Below, in pieces: positions 1-8,965 of a stretch of 64,000 nucleotides of DNA. Each line of letters begins with the position of its first letter. The first letter of the stretch is position 1. Origin of the DNA: Rhodobacter sp. (GTDB taxonomy: Bacteria > Pseudomonadota > Alphaproteobacteria > Rhodobacterales > Rhodobacteraceae); assembly GCA_016704435.1 (NCBI GenBank), contig JADJAB010000001.1, positions 186,001-250,000 of the forward strand, given 5' to 3'. A program made the translations under genes and the position numbers. The notes beneath the pieces were generated by a model, which was not told the DNA's origin, ran no database searches, and saw nothing but the letters and a program-made list of their open reading frames with translations.

Positions 1-1
1 T

Positions 2-943
2 TCACTCCTGTTTCAGCGGCCGCGACATCAGTTCGCGCACGGCCTCGGCCACGTTGATCTCCTCGCCGGTCAGCCGGGCAACCATGCTGGCCACCGGCAT
101 CTCGATGCCTCGCGCGGCGGCCAGGCGGGCCACGGCGCGGGCGGTCGCCACGCCTTCGACCGTCGCCTGCGGCACCGGCTTTCCCGCCCCCAGCGCCATG
201 CCATGCGCAAAGTTGCGCGACTGCGGCGATGTGCAGGTCAGGATCAGGTCGCCCAGACCCGACAGGCCCGCAAGCGTCTCGGCCCGCGCGCCGAGGGTCA
301 GGGCCAGGCGCAGCATCTCGGCATAGCCGCGCGTCACCAGCGCCGCCCTCGCGCTGTCGCCCAACCCTGCGCCGATGACAACGCCGGCGGCGATCGCGAT
401 CACGTTCTTCAACGCCCCGCCCAGTTCCGCGCCGACCAGATCATCGGTCCGGTACAGTCGCAGGCTGGGCACGGAAAGCGCCGCCTGCAGCGCCTCTCCG
501 CGATCGGCGGCGCAGGCAAGCGTCAGGGCCGTCGGCAGGCCGCGTGCAATGTCGGTGGCAAAGCTTGGCCCGGTCAGCACGCCGACAGCTGCTCTCGCGC
601 CCGCTTCTGCCACCACCTCGGCCGGGCCCTGCAGGGTGGCAAGGTCAATACCCTTGCAACAGGCGATCAGGTCGTGGCCCAGCAGTGAAGCGCCGTCCCG
701 CGCCAGGAAATCGCGCAGTTTCTGCATCGGCAAAGCAAGCAGAATTATCGACGTTTTCGCAAGATCAGAGACGTTTTCCGGCAAAAGTACCGCCTCGGGC
801 AAGGCAATTCCCGGCAGCCTCGCGCTTTGCCGGTCCGCCCGCAATCGGGCGTCTCGCCCCCACAGTGCGACCTGACGCCCGCCGTTGGACAGGGCGACTG
901 CCAAGGCCGTTCCGAAGGCGCCTGCCCCGGCGATGCCGATCAT
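2..943 (-). CDS. gpsA: NAD(P)H-dependent glycerol-3-phosphate dehydrogenase
   Basis: This cytoplasmic enzyme reduces dihydroxyacetone phosphate to sn-glycerol 3-phosphate for phospholipid synthesis. The protein is 313 residues, close to the family's usual 320-340. It opens with a Rossmann motif GAGAFG at residues 6-11 and carries the family motifs CCKGID, GPSFA and GGALKNVIAIAAG, the last with the catalytic lysine. The stop codon lies three bases from the left edge, so the gene is complete. Its ATG overlaps the tsaD stop by four bases (ATGA), so the two genes are translationally coupled with tsaD upstream. I see nothing unusual in it. Confidence 0.97.
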   Translation of the reverse strand: MIGIAGAGAFGTALAVALSNGGRQVALWGRDARLRADRQSARLPGIALPEAVLLPENVSDLAKTSIILLALPMQKLRDFLARDGASLLGHDLIACCKGIDLATLQGPAEVVAEAGARAAVGVLTGPSFATDIARGLPTALTLACAADRGEALQAALSVPSLRLYRTDDLVGAELGGALKNVIAIAAGVVIGAGLGDSARAALVTRGYAEMLRLALTLGARAETLAGLSGLGDLILTCTSPQSRNFAHGMALGAGKPVPQATVEGVATARAVARLAAARGIEMPVASMVARLTGEEINVAEAVRELMSRPLKQE

Positions 944-2022
944 GCCTTGGCCCCCCTTTTTCCCGCGCCGATCACCGGCACGGCGGTTTCATCCAGAGGC
1001 CAGCGCGACCGGGCGGCAAGCGCTGAGTCATCGCGGCCGCCGACCAGATACCGTTCGATCCCGGCCCAGGCGATCATCGCCGCATTGTCGGTGCAAAGCG
1101 CTAGAGGAGGGGCGACGAAGCGCGCGCCCGCATCACGCGAAACAGTCTCTAATCTTGCCCGAAGCAGCGTATTGGCCGCCACTCCTCCGGAAACGGCCAG
1201 CGCTGGTGCAGGGAACGCAGCCAAGGCCCGTCGCGTCTTTTCTGCCAGGACGTCGGCCACAGCCGCCTGAAACCCGGCGCAGAGGTCTTGCCGGTCCTGG
1301 ACCGAAAGCCCGCCTTTCGCGGCCAACAGATCATCGCGCGCCCGCAGCACGGCAGTTTTCAGCCCGCTGAACGACAGGTCGCAGCCCGGCCGGTCCAGAA
1401 GCGGTCGCGGAAAGGAAAACCGGCGCGGGTCGCCCAGCGCCGCTTCGCGTTCGACATGCGGCCCGCCGGGCTGCGGCAAGCCCAGGAGCTTGGCGATCTT
1501 GTCGAACGCCTCGCCCGGCGCATCGTCGATCGTGCTGCCCAGACGGCGAAAGCCTTGCGGTCCGTCGACCGCCAGAAACTGGCAATGCCCGCCGGAAACC
1601 AGCAACATCAGATAGGGATAGGGCAGGCCATCGGTCAGCCGGGGGGTCAGGGCATGGCCGGCCAGATGGTTGACGCCGACCATCGGCAAGCCTGTCGCAG
1701 CTGCCAGCGCCTTGGCCGTCATCAGGCCCGACAGCACGCCGCCGATCAGCCCCGGTCCGGCCGTAACGGCAATTCCGTCCAGTGCGTCAAGGTTCACTCC
1801 GGCTTGCGACAGCGCCTCGGCAATGCAGGTATCCAGCCGCTCGACATGGGCGCGCGCGGCGATTTCAGGCACGACACCGCCGAAATCAGCATGCAAAGCC
1901 GTTTGCCCCTGCACGATCGAGGACAGGATCTCTCCTCTCCCCTCGTCATCCATGCGGACGATGGCCGCGGCGGTGTCGTCGCAACTGCTTTCAATGCCAA
2001 GAAAGATCAGCGATCCGGTCAT
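940..2022 (-). CDS. tsaD: tRNA N6-adenosine threonylcarbamoyltransferase TsaD
   Basis: TsaD transfers the threonylcarbamoyl group to A37 of tRNAs that read ANN codons, working with TsaB, TsaC and TsaE. I chose the ATG at 2022, giving 360 residues that begin MTGSLIFLGIESSCDDT, because the conserved family core starts there. An in-frame start at 2103 would add a 27-residue tail with no family resemblance. The metal-binding HLAGH motif (GVNHLAGHALTP), the SGGHCQF motif and the SFSGLKTAV motif are all present. It is transcribed before gpsA and overlaps it by four bases. It diverges from hemD across about 83 bases. Confidence 0.96.
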   Translation of the reverse strand: MTGSLIFLGIESSCDDTAAAIVRMDDEGRGEILSSIVQGQTALHADFGGVVPEIAARAHVERLDTCIAEALSQAGVNLDALDGIAVTAGPGLIGGVLSGLMTAKALAAATGLPMVGVNHLAGHALTPRLTDGLPYPYLMLLVSGGHCQFLAVDGPQGFRRLGSTIDDAPGEAFDKIAKLLGLPQPGGPHVEREAALGDPRRFSFPRPLLDRPGCDLSFSGLKTAVLRARDDLLAAKGGLSVQDRQDLCAGFQAAVADVLAEKTRRALAAFPAPALAVSGGVAANTLLRARLETVSRDAGARFVAPPLALCTDNAAMIAWAGIERYLVGGRDDSALAARSRWPLDETAVPVIGAGKRGAKA

Positions 2023-2105
2023 GGTTGCGCTTGTGAGGGCCTGCCAGACGCAGGTAGCATCCGCCTGCCCGATGCACAATGCCGCGACCCTAAGGCTTGA
2101 CACCC

Positions 2106-2837
2106 ATGCCCCTTTCCGCCGTCCCGGTGCTGATCACCCGGCCCCAACCGCAGGCCGGGCGGCTGGGGCAACAGCTGACTGCGGCCCTCGGTGGGGCCGT
2201 GCGGCCGGTTCTGTCGCCCCTGATGGCGCGTGAATTCCTGGCGCCGCCGCTGCCGCCGGGGCCGCATGAGGCGCTTTTGCTGACGTCGGAGACCGGGGCA
2301 GAGGCGGCTGGGCGGCTGCGGGCGGCGGGGCAGTCGCTGCCGGACACGCTTCATTGCGTGGGTACGCGCACGGCCGAAGTCGCACGGCGTCACGGTTTCG
2401 ACCCGATCACGATCTGCGATACGGCGAAAGACCTGATCGCGCAGTTGCGCAAGACGGCGTCGTCCGGACCGCTGCTTTACCTGCACGGCAGCGACGTTTC
2501 GGCGCGGCTGGATCTGGCGTTGGAAGAGGCCGGGATTCGCGCAACCTCGGCGGTTGTCTACGCACAGCGCCCGCAACCGTTGTCGGAGGCGGCCCGGCAT
2601 CTGCTTGACACCCCCGGCCCCGTGGTGGTCCCGCTTTATTCCCCGCGCTCCGCCCGGCTTCTTGTTGATGCCCTGCCAGAGCGGGCAAGGGCGGAAATCC
2701 TGCCCTGCGCCATCTCGGAAGCGGTACTTTCTGCCTTGCCAGAGACGATTCGGTGCCGTGCTGTCGTGGCAGACAGGCCGGACGGCGCGGCCATGAAGCA
2801 GGCGATCCTCCGCGTCATCTCGTCCCTGTTGCCTTGA
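2106..2837 (+). CDS. hemD: uroporphyrinogen-III synthase
   Basis: HemD closes and isomerises hydroxymethylbilane to uroporphyrinogen III in tetrapyrrole synthesis. The product is 243 residues, a normal HemD length. It has the N-terminal strand VPVLITRPQPQAG, the segment LLLTSETGAEAA, the central CVGTRTAEVARRHGF and the second-domain segment LYLHGSDVSARL. Sequence conservation in this family is low, so the call also leans on position: a mitofilin-like gene and hemY follow on the same strand, an arrangement typical of alphaproteobacteria. An upstream TTG at 2097 is possible, but the ATG at 2106 fits the family N-terminus better. hemC is not in this window. Confidence 0.9.
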   Translation: MPLSAVPVLITRPQPQAGRLGQQLTAALGGAVRPVLSPLMAREFLAPPLPPGPHEALLLTSETGAEAAGRLRAAGQSLPDTLHCVGTRTAEVARRHGFDPITICDTAKDLIAQLRKTASSGPLLYLHGSDVSARLDLALEEAGIRATSAVVYAQRPQPLSEAARHLLDTPGPVVVPLYSPRSARLLVDALPERARAEILPCAISEAVLSALPETIRCRAVVADRPDGAAMKQAILRVISSLLP

Positions 2838-2902
2838 AGCTGCGGGCGGTCGGTGATTAGCTGGCCAAGTGACCTTGCCCAAATCGGAAGGACCCGTCGG
2901 GA

Positions 2903-3994
2903 ATGTCGGCAGAACAGGACCCAGTCGATCCGCCCGACCTCCCCCCGGAAGTTGCCGAGGTATCCGTCGAGCCGCCAATGGAGCCGGCCGAAGAGCCATC
3001 TTCACCGGCGCGGTCGCGTGGCCGCGGCCGGTCGATCGCCACGGTGCTGGGGCTGGCAGTTGTGGCGGCGGCGGGCTTCGGCTTTGCCTGGTTCGACCCG
3101 ATGCAGTTGCGCGGCGAAAACCCGATCCCGGCGCTGCAGACCGGGATCGCCGACCTTGACGCCCGTCAGGCCGGTGACGACGCGGCTTTGAAGGCGCTGT
3201 CCGGACGGATCGACGGGGCCGAGGCTGCACTGGAGACGCAGGCCGAAGCGACGGACCGACTGGCCGACCTGGCAACGCGGCTGAAGGCAGTCGAGACCAC
3301 GCTTGCCGCCCTGTCCACGGCGCCTGCGAATGCCGATGGCTCCATCCCTGCGGCCAGCTTTGCCGCCCTTGTGGCCGAAGTCGATGCGCTGAAGGCCGCG
3401 CCGGCGACCGGGGACGAGACAAAGCTTCGCGCCCTTGTCGATCAGGCGATGAGGGACTGGACGGCCGATCAGGCTGCTGAGGCCGAAGCCGCCGCTGCCG
3501 ATGCCCGCGCCAAGGCGGCCCGGATCGAAGCGCTGGGCCGGATCAAGGCGGCGGCGCTAAGCGGTGCGCCCTATGCCGAGTCGCTTGCGGCACTGGACGG
3601 CTTGGCCGTGCCGGACATCTTGCGCCAGTTCGCCGACACCGGCATGCAGACGCCGGGCGCTTTGGCCGAAGCGTTTACCCCCGCCGCGCGCGATGCGCTC
3701 GATGCCGCACGGCGAGCCAGCGGCTCGGACGGCGTGACCGGCGGCTTCTGGAATTTCCTGCGTATCCAGACTGGCGCGCGGTCGCTGGAACCGCGCGAGG
3801 GCGACGACCCCGATGCCATCCTGTCGCGCGCCGAGGCCGCGGTGCGGGCGGGCGACATCCTGGCCGCACTGGACGAGCTGGCCGCACTTCCCGCCGAAGG
3901 GCAGTCCGCGATGGAGACCTGGATGGCAAAGGCGAAAGACTATCTTGCGGCAGAGCAGGCGCTGGCGGCGCTTGCCGCCTCTGTGGAAGAATAG
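2903..3994 (+). CDS. mitofilin-like (COG4223) membrane-anchored protein
   Basis: A 363-residue protein with an acidic, proline-rich cytoplasmic N-terminus (about residues 1-40), a basic stretch RSRGRGR and one membrane segment at about residues 44-63. The rest is long, alanine- and glutamate-rich and helical, probably periplasmic and coiled-coil. This matches the bacterial mitofilin/Mic60-like family that lies between hemD and hemY in many alphaproteobacteria. The family is linked to cell-envelope or intracytoplasmic membrane shape. The precise role cannot be read from the sequence. It ends nine bases before hemY and is probably co-transcribed with hemD. Confidence 0.82.
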   Translation: MSAEQDPVDPPDLPPEVAEVSVEPPMEPAEEPSSPARSRGRGRSIATVLGLAVVAAAGFGFAWFDPMQLRGENPIPALQTGIADLDARQAGDDAALKALSGRIDGAEAALETQAEATDRLADLATRLKAVETTLAALSTAPANADGSIPAASFAALVAEVDALKAAPATGDETKLRALVDQAMRDWTADQAAEAEAAAADARAKAARIEALGRIKAAALSGAPYAESLAALDGLAVPDILRQFADTGMQTPGALAEAFTPAARDALDAARRASGSDGVTGGFWNFLRIQTGARSLEPREGDDPDAILSRAEAAVRAGDILAALDELAALPAEGQSAMETWMAKAKDYLAAEQALAALAASVEE

Positions 3995-4003
3995 GGGGCG
4001 CAG

Positions 4004-5479
4004 GTGATCTGGTCGCTGACAAAGGTCGTTGCATTTCTTCTTGCCATCGCTGCGCTGGCGGTTCTGGCCGGGATGCTCTCGGACACCGGCGAGACGCTGC
4101 GGATCAGCGCCGGGGGGATGGAGTTCACCCTTGGTCCGCTGCAGGCCGTGGTGCTGGGCGGGTTGCTTCTGGTGACGGTCTGGCTGGCTCTCAGGGCGCT
4201 GGGCCTGATCGGGGCCACGATCCGCTTCATCAACGGTGATGAAACCGCGATCAGCCGGTTTTTCGACCGCAACCGCGAACGCAAGGGCTATGCTGCGATG
4301 TCCGAGGCGCTGGTTGCGCTGGCCTCGGGTGAGCACGCCGCCGCCATGCAGCGCGCCCGTGCGGCGGAACGGTTGCTGAACAAGCCGGAGCTGACGACGC
4401 TGCTGCTGGCGCAGGCGGCCGAGGCGGCGGGCGACAACAAGGCGGCGGTTTCGGCCTATCGCGACCTGCTGCAGTCCGAGAACACGCGCTTCGTGGCAGT
4501 GCGTGGGCTGTTGCGGCACAAGCTGGCCGAGGGCGATACCGACACTGCGCTGAAGCTGGCGGAAAAAGCCTTTGCGCTGAAGCCGCGCCATGCCGAGACG
4601 CAGGATATCTTGCTGAAGCTGCAGGCCGATGGCAGTGACTGGAAGGGCGCCCGCGCCACGCTGGGGGAAAAGCTGCGCAGTGGCGCACTGCCACGCAGCG
4701 TCTATCGCCGTCGCGACGCGCTCTTGGCACTGCAAGAGGCCCGCACGATCCTGGACGAGGGCAGCACCGTCGAGGCGCGAGAGGCCGCCGTCGAGGCGAA
4801 CCGCCTGTCGCCCGACCTGATCCCGGCGGCCGTCATCGCGGCCAATGCGCTGACCGACAAGGGCGACCGCAAGGCCGCGACCCGCGTGCTGAAAAAGGCA
4901 TGGGAGGCGCAGCCGCATCCCGACCTGGCCGCCGCCTTTGCAGCGATCGAGCCCGAGGAAGGCCCGGAAGACCGGCTCAGGCGGTTCAAGGTGCTGCTGG
5001 CGATCCGGCCGCAGGACGAAGAGACCCGCCTGACCCGGGCCGAGCTCTTGCTGGCGGCGAAGGATTTCACCGGCGCGCGCGAGTCGCTGGGCAGTCTGGC
5101 CGATGATCACCCGACCCAGCGCACCCTGGCCATTCTTGCCGCGGCTGAACGCGGGGCGGGCGCCGATGAAGCAACCGTTCGCGGCATTCTTGCGCGGGCG
5201 CTGACGGCCTCGCGCGGGCCGCAGTGGTGTTGCGACAAATGCAGCGCGGTGCAGGAAAGCTGGCAGCCGATCTGCCCCGATTGCGGCGGGTTCGACACGT
5301 TGTCCTGGCGCGAGCCGCCGCATGAATCGCGCCTGCATCCCGGCACCGCCAGCGACCTTGCGCCCATGCTGTTCGGCCGCGACCCCGAACCCGTGGTGGA
5401 ACCCGAACCGCAAGAAGAGCCCCCGCCGGAAGAAGGCCCCGCCGAGAACCCCGACGAAATCCTGAGGCGGTCAAATTAG
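4004..5479 (+). CDS. hemY: HemY-family membrane TPR protein with C-terminal zinc-ribbon-like motif
   Basis: A 491-residue protein with a GTG start. Two membrane segments (about residues 8-26 and 46-68) form the HemY N-terminal domain, followed by TPR-like helices. HemY proteins are linked to haem synthesis, but their biochemical role is unsettled. Near residues 406-430 there are two cysteine knuckles, CCDKC and CPDCGG, spaced like a zinc ribbon or rubredoxin-type metal site, comparable in layout to the C-terminal module of LapB. The tail is acidic and proline-rich. It is the last gene of the hemD-mitofilin-hemY run; a tRNA gene follows 98 bases later. Confidence 0.88.
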   Translation: MIWSLTKVVAFLLAIAALAVLAGMLSDTGETLRISAGGMEFTLGPLQAVVLGGLLLVTVWLALRALGLIGATIRFINGDETAISRFFDRNRERKGYAAMSEALVALASGEHAAAMQRARAAERLLNKPELTTLLLAQAAEAAGDNKAAVSAYRDLLQSENTRFVAVRGLLRHKLAEGDTDTALKLAEKAFALKPRHAETQDILLKLQADGSDWKGARATLGEKLRSGALPRSVYRRRDALLALQEARTILDEGSTVEAREAAVEANRLSPDLIPAAVIAANALTDKGDRKAATRVLKKAWEAQPHPDLAAAFAAIEPEEGPEDRLRRFKVLLAIRPQDEETRLTRAELLLAAKDFTGARESLGSLADDHPTQRTLAILAAAERGAGADEATVRGILARALTASRGPQWCCDKCSAVQESWQPICPDCGGFDTLSWREPPHESRLHPGTASDLAPMLFGRDPEPVVEPEPQEEPPPEEGPAENPDEILRRSN

Positions 5480-5577
5480 GGCTACACAGCCGCCGGAACC
5501 GGTGTTAAGAGCCAGCCCGGATCAGCGCCCCCGGGCCTGTGATCCGCCGGCGGCCGGAACGGGCTGCAGAGGGAAGT

Positions 5578-5653
5578 GCCGGTGTAGCTCAGCTGGTAGA
5601 GCACGTCATTCGTAATGATGGGGTCGGGGGTTCGAGTCCCTTCACCGGCACCA
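5578..5653 (+). tRNA. tRNA-Thr (anticodon CGT)
   Basis: The cloverleaf folds completely. The seven-base acceptor stem GCCGGTG pairs with CACCGGC. The D stem is GCTC/GAGC. The anticodon stem CGTCA/TGATG encloses the loop TTCGTAA with anticodon CGT. The T arm contains TTCGAGT. The discriminator base A and an encoded CCA end follow at 5650-5653. CGU reads ACG, a common threonine codon in high-GC genomes. Confidence 0.97.
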
Positions 5654-6136
5654 CTTCTTTCCCGAACGAAGCCGAAAGACACTCGGACGGCCGATGACGA
5701 CGAACGCGTCCGTGTAAACGCCGCGATGGTGTGTACGCAGTTCGACGGGCTGAAAACGGCACTGCTCCGCCATGTGGCGCTGGTGACGTGGTCGACGCGC
5801 TTTCTCGGCCTGTTCGACGGCCATGCAAAGGCAAAGCCCTACACCCCGTTTCCGCAAGCAAGTCCGCGCCTGCCGGGGCCGGACTTCTGTTGCGCGCAAA
5901 AGGACCTGGTCTGCGAGACGGCCGTCAGGCGCGAAATCGGCTGGATCGTGCAACGCGCACACGCTGATCGCCCTTGTCGCCGCCGACCAGACCCGCGGGT
6001 CTGGTGCGCGCCCGACCTTGCAGCAATCAGGCCTCACCCCAGCTCCTGCCGAAGACCCACCGGTCTGCGTTGTCAGGCTGCGCGGCGTCGCTGGATCTGG
6101 CTTGGGCGCAATGTCGCCACCGCGCGACGGCCTGGC
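5654..6136. other. intergenic stretch with no recognisable gene
   Basis: About 480 bases between the tRNA and the DUF302 gene. Open frames exist on both strands, but their translations are arginine- and alanine-rich with no family resemblance, and none has a convincing ribosome binding site. I saw no direct repeat, integrase remnant or copy of the tRNA 3' end that would mark an integrated element. Confidence 0.5.
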
Positions 6137-6523
6137 TCAGATCGTCGCGACGGCCTTTGCCAGCAGGTCGCGCACCTGGCCCGCGACGGCCTGCAATGCG
6201 GCATTGTCGATCGCCAGCATCGAGGCAACCGGGTCGATCGCGCTGATTTCGACCCCGCCGTCGACCTCGCGCAGAATCACGTTGCAGGGGAGCATTGCAC
6301 CCACGCGCGGCTCCATCCCGATCGCCTGGTACGCCATCTTCGGATTGCAGGCGCCGAGTATCCGGTACCCCGGCATGTCCAGGTCAAGCTTCTTCTTCAT
6401 CGTCGCCCTGACGTCGATTTCGGTCAGGACACCAAAGCCGTGCTCTGCCAGCGCCTTGCGTGTGCGGGCGTCGGCATCGTCAAGGCTGGCGCCGGTGACA
6501 AGGCGGTTCATCGTGTAATCCAT
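6137..6523 (-). CDS. DUF302 family protein
   Basis: A 128-residue protein matching the DUF302 fold family. Characteristic features are the N-terminal segment ADARTRKALAEHGFGVLTEI, the central MPGYRILGACNP and the segment GAMLPCNVILRE. No biochemical function is established for the family; members are often near redox or stress genes. It lacks a signal peptide. It lies about 200 bases downstream of phoB on the same strand, with no sign that it belongs to the pho operon. Confidence 0.85.
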   Translation of the reverse strand: MDYTMNRLVTGASLDDADARTRKALAEHGFGVLTEIDVRATMKKKLDLDMPGYRILGACNPKMAYQAIGMEPRVGAMLPCNVILREVDGGVEISAIDPVASMLAIDNAALQAVAGQVRDLLAKAVATI

Positions 6524-6724
6524 GGTCTGCGTCCTTTCTTTGCGACTTGTCGGATGGCCCGAGTCGTCCTTGGGCCTGGCCGCGTTCTTCAGCTTTCGGC
6601 GAAACGATCATAGCAGCTGTGGCGGCCCTTGGTCAGCCCGCGGTCGGTCAAAGCTACGTCAGGTCGCAGGTCCCGTGCCTCCGGCATTGCCGGTTTGGCC
6701 GCAGCGCCCTTGCCGGGCCGCAAT

Positions 6725-7417
6725 TCAGCCCAGCGCGTAGCCCGTGCCGCGCACGGTGCGCAGCGGGTCTTTGCCTCCGTGCTGGCAAAGGGCCTTGCGC
6801 AGCCGGCCGATATGGACGTCGACCGTGCGGGTTTCGACATAGATGTCACGGCCCCAGACCCGGTCCAGCAGTTGCTCGCGGCTGAACACCCGACCGGGGC
6901 GTTCCATGAAGGTGGACAGCAGGCGGAACTCGGTCGGACCCAGCTTCAGCGTCATGCCGGCGCGGGTCACGCGGTGGGTTTCGCCGTCAAGCCGAATGCC
7001 CTCGTACTCCAGCACCAGACCCGAGGCAGCGGGGCGCACCCGCCGCAGATTGCTGCGGACACGGGCCATCAGCTCCGCGATCGAATAGGGTTTGATCACA
7101 TAGTCGTCGGCGCCGGTTTCCAGACCCCGCACGCGATCCAGCTCCTCGGAGCGCGCCGAAAGCATGATGATCGGGATGCTGCGGGTCTCGGCGCGCGACT
7201 TCAGGCGGCGGCAGACCTCGATCCCCGACAGGTTGGGCATCATCCAGTCCAGCACGATCAGATCGGGCGGGTCTTCGCCAACCAGCGCCATCGCCTCTTC
7301 GCCATCGCCCGCCTCGGCCACGCGAAATCCTTCGGCGGACAGGTTGTAGGACAGCACCTCGCGCTGTGCGGGCTCATCCTCGACAAGCAGGATCAGCGGA
7401 GTTTGCGTGCGCGTCAT
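6725..7417 (-). CDS. phoB: phosphate regulon response regulator PhoB
   Basis: A 230-residue OmpR-family response regulator. The receiver domain has the acidic pair in LVEDEP, the phosphoacceptor D57 (IVLDWMM) and the conserved lysine in VIKPYS. The C-terminal winged helix contains the DNA-recognition part, with the final wing RTVRGTGYALG. When phosphorylated by PhoR it binds Pho boxes and activates phosphate-starvation genes. It is the last gene of the minus-strand phoR-pstSCAB-phoU-phoB set, 11 bases after phoU. Confidence 0.96.
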   Translation of the reverse strand: MTRTQTPLILLVEDEPAQREVLSYNLSAEGFRVAEAGDGEEAMALVGEDPPDLIVLDWMMPNLSGIEVCRRLKSRAETRSIPIIMLSARSEELDRVRGLETGADDYVIKPYSIAELMARVRSNLRRVRPAASGLVLEYEGIRLDGETHRVTRAGMTLKLGPTEFRLLSTFMERPGRVFSREQLLDRVWGRDIYVETRTVDVHIGRLRKALCQHGGKDPLRTVRGTGYALG

Positions 7418-7428
7418 GGTGCCGCCCC

Positions 7429-8142
7429 CTACTGCGCCACACCCAGCACGGCCGAGGTGGTGTCGGCCTTGGGCCTTTCATCGTCAGGCAGGGCGCCGCG
7501 GACAAGATAGATCACCTGCTCGGCGATGCCCGTGGCGTGGTCGCCCATCCGTTCGATGTTCTTGGCAATGAAGTGAAGGTGCATGCAGGCGGTGATGTTG
7601 CGCGGGTCTTCCATCATGTGCGTCAGAAGCTCCCGGAACATCGCGTTATACATCTGATCAACGTCGTGGTCGCCCTTGCGCACCTGGTCGGCCAGATCGG
7701 CATCGCGCCGGATATAGGCGTCAAGCACGGTTTGCAGCTGAAGCTGCACTGCCTTTGCCATTCGGCGGACGGCGCCGGAAGAGCCGTCGATGGCCGGCAT
7801 CCGCGCCAGGACAGCCGCGCGCTTGGCCAGGTTCTTGGCGTAGTCGCCGCAGCGTTCCAGGGCGGCGGCGATCTTCATCGCGGTCAGCACGGTGCGCAGA
7901 TCGGCGGCTGCCGGCGCACGCAACGCGATCAGGCGCGCCGCCTCGAGGTTGATCTGCTCTTCCAGGTCGTCGATGGCCGCGTCGCCCTTGCGGACGATAC
8001 TGGCCAGTTCCTCGTCGCGCATCTCCAGCGCCCTGGAGGCATCGAGGATGGCAGCCTCGACCAGCCCGCCCATGCGGGTCAGCATGGCCTGCATGGATTC
8101 GAGATCGCGGTCAAATGCTGCGGCGATATGGGGGGTGTTCAT
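7429..8142 (-). CDS. phoU: phosphate signalling protein PhoU
   Basis: A 237-residue all-helical protein with two PhoU repeats. Family motifs include MGGLVEAAI, ALERCGDYAKNLAKR and IERMGDHATGIAEQVIYLVRG, the last two being the metal-binding E-x-x-x-D type segments of each half. PhoU links the Pst importer to PhoR and represses the regulon when phosphate is plentiful. It sits between pstB and phoB, the usual position. Confidence 0.96.
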   Translation of the reverse strand: MNTPHIAAAFDRDLESMQAMLTRMGGLVEAAILDASRALEMRDEELASIVRKGDAAIDDLEEQINLEAARLIALRAPAAADLRTVLTAMKIAAALERCGDYAKNLAKRAAVLARMPAIDGSSGAVRRMAKAVQLQLQTVLDAYIRRDADLADQVRKGDHDVDQMYNAMFRELLTHMMEDPRNITACMHLHFIAKNIERMGDHATGIAEQVIYLVRGALPDDERPKADTTSAVLGVAQ

Positions 8143-8156
8143 CGCTGCGTTCTCCG

Positions 8157-8965
8157 TCAGCCGATCCGGCCGGTGATATAGCTTTCGGTCCGCGGGTCAC
8201 GCGGATTGGTGAAGATCTGCCCGGTCTCGCCGAATTCGACCAGACTGCCCAGATGGAAATACGCGGTGCGCTGGCTGACTCGGGCCGCCTGCTGCATCGA
8301 ATGGGTCACGATGACCACCGAGAACTGCGTGCGCAATTCGTCGATCAGCTCCTCGACCTGGGCGGTGGCGATGGGATCAAGCGCCGAGCAGGGCTCGTCC
8401 ATCAACAGCACCTCGGGCGACACGGCGATGGCGCGGGCGATGCAGAGCCGCTGCTGCTGGCCGCCGGAAAGGCCGGTGCCGGGTGCGGCCAGGCGGTCCT
8501 TCACCTCGTTCCAAAGGGCGGCGCGGCGCAGGGATCTCTCGACCACCTCGTCTAGATCCGCTCTGGTCCGGGTCAGGCCGTGGATCTTCGGGCCGTAGGC
8601 CACGTTCTCGTAGATGGATTTCGGAAACGGGTTCGGTTTCTGGAACACCATGCCGACCTTGGCGCGCAACTGCACCGGATCGACGCGGGGTCATGGATGT
8701 CGTGGCCGTCAAGGGCGATCTTCCCTTCGACCCGGCAGATCGGGATGGTGTCGTTCATCCGGTTCAGACAGCGCAGGAACGTCGATTTGCCGCAACCCGA
8801 CGGGCCGATGAAGGCCGTCACCGTGTTTGCGAGGATGTCGACATCCACATCCTTGATGGCCTGGGTGGCGCCGTAATAGACCTGCACCCCGCGGGCGGTG
8901 ATCCTGTTGCCCACGGTGGTCACGTCTCTTTCCAATCTGCGCAGGTCGTCCATTGCGGCTCCCAT
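8157..8965 (-). CDS. pstB: phosphate ABC transporter ATP-binding protein PstB (one-base frameshift)
   Basis: The ATPase of the high-affinity phosphate importer. Walker A (GPSGCGKST), the signature LSGGQQQR and Walker B (VLLMDEPCSALD) are all present, but they lie in two reading frames. The frame changes near 8683, just after GHDIHDP. Restoring one C on the plus strand (CGACGCGGGG to CGACCGCGGGG) rejoins the frames and gives the expected run DPAVDPVQLRAKVGMVFQ. With that correction the protein is of normal length (about 268 residues). I read this as a probable sequencing error, because pstA and pstC next to it also carry small indels. Confidence 0.9.

Noticed and set aside
2023..2105. A missing or hidden hemC between tsaD and hemD
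   Set aside because: The gap is only 83 bases and shows no HemC sequence. hemC can lie elsewhere in alphaproteobacterial genomes, so no deletion is claimed.
3557..5413. A 618-residue open frame on the minus strand opposite the mitofilin-like gene and hemY
   Set aside because: Both plus-strand genes are well supported; the antisense product is glutamine- and arginine-rich noise.
5578..6136. Possible integrated element at the tRNA-Thr gene
   Set aside because: The gene-free stretch after the tRNA invited this idea, but no integrase, repeat of the tRNA 3' end or phage-like gene is present.
5615..6613. A long plus-strand frame starting inside the tRNA
   Set aside because: It begins in the tRNA, runs antisense through the DUF302 gene and has no family features or ribosome binding site.
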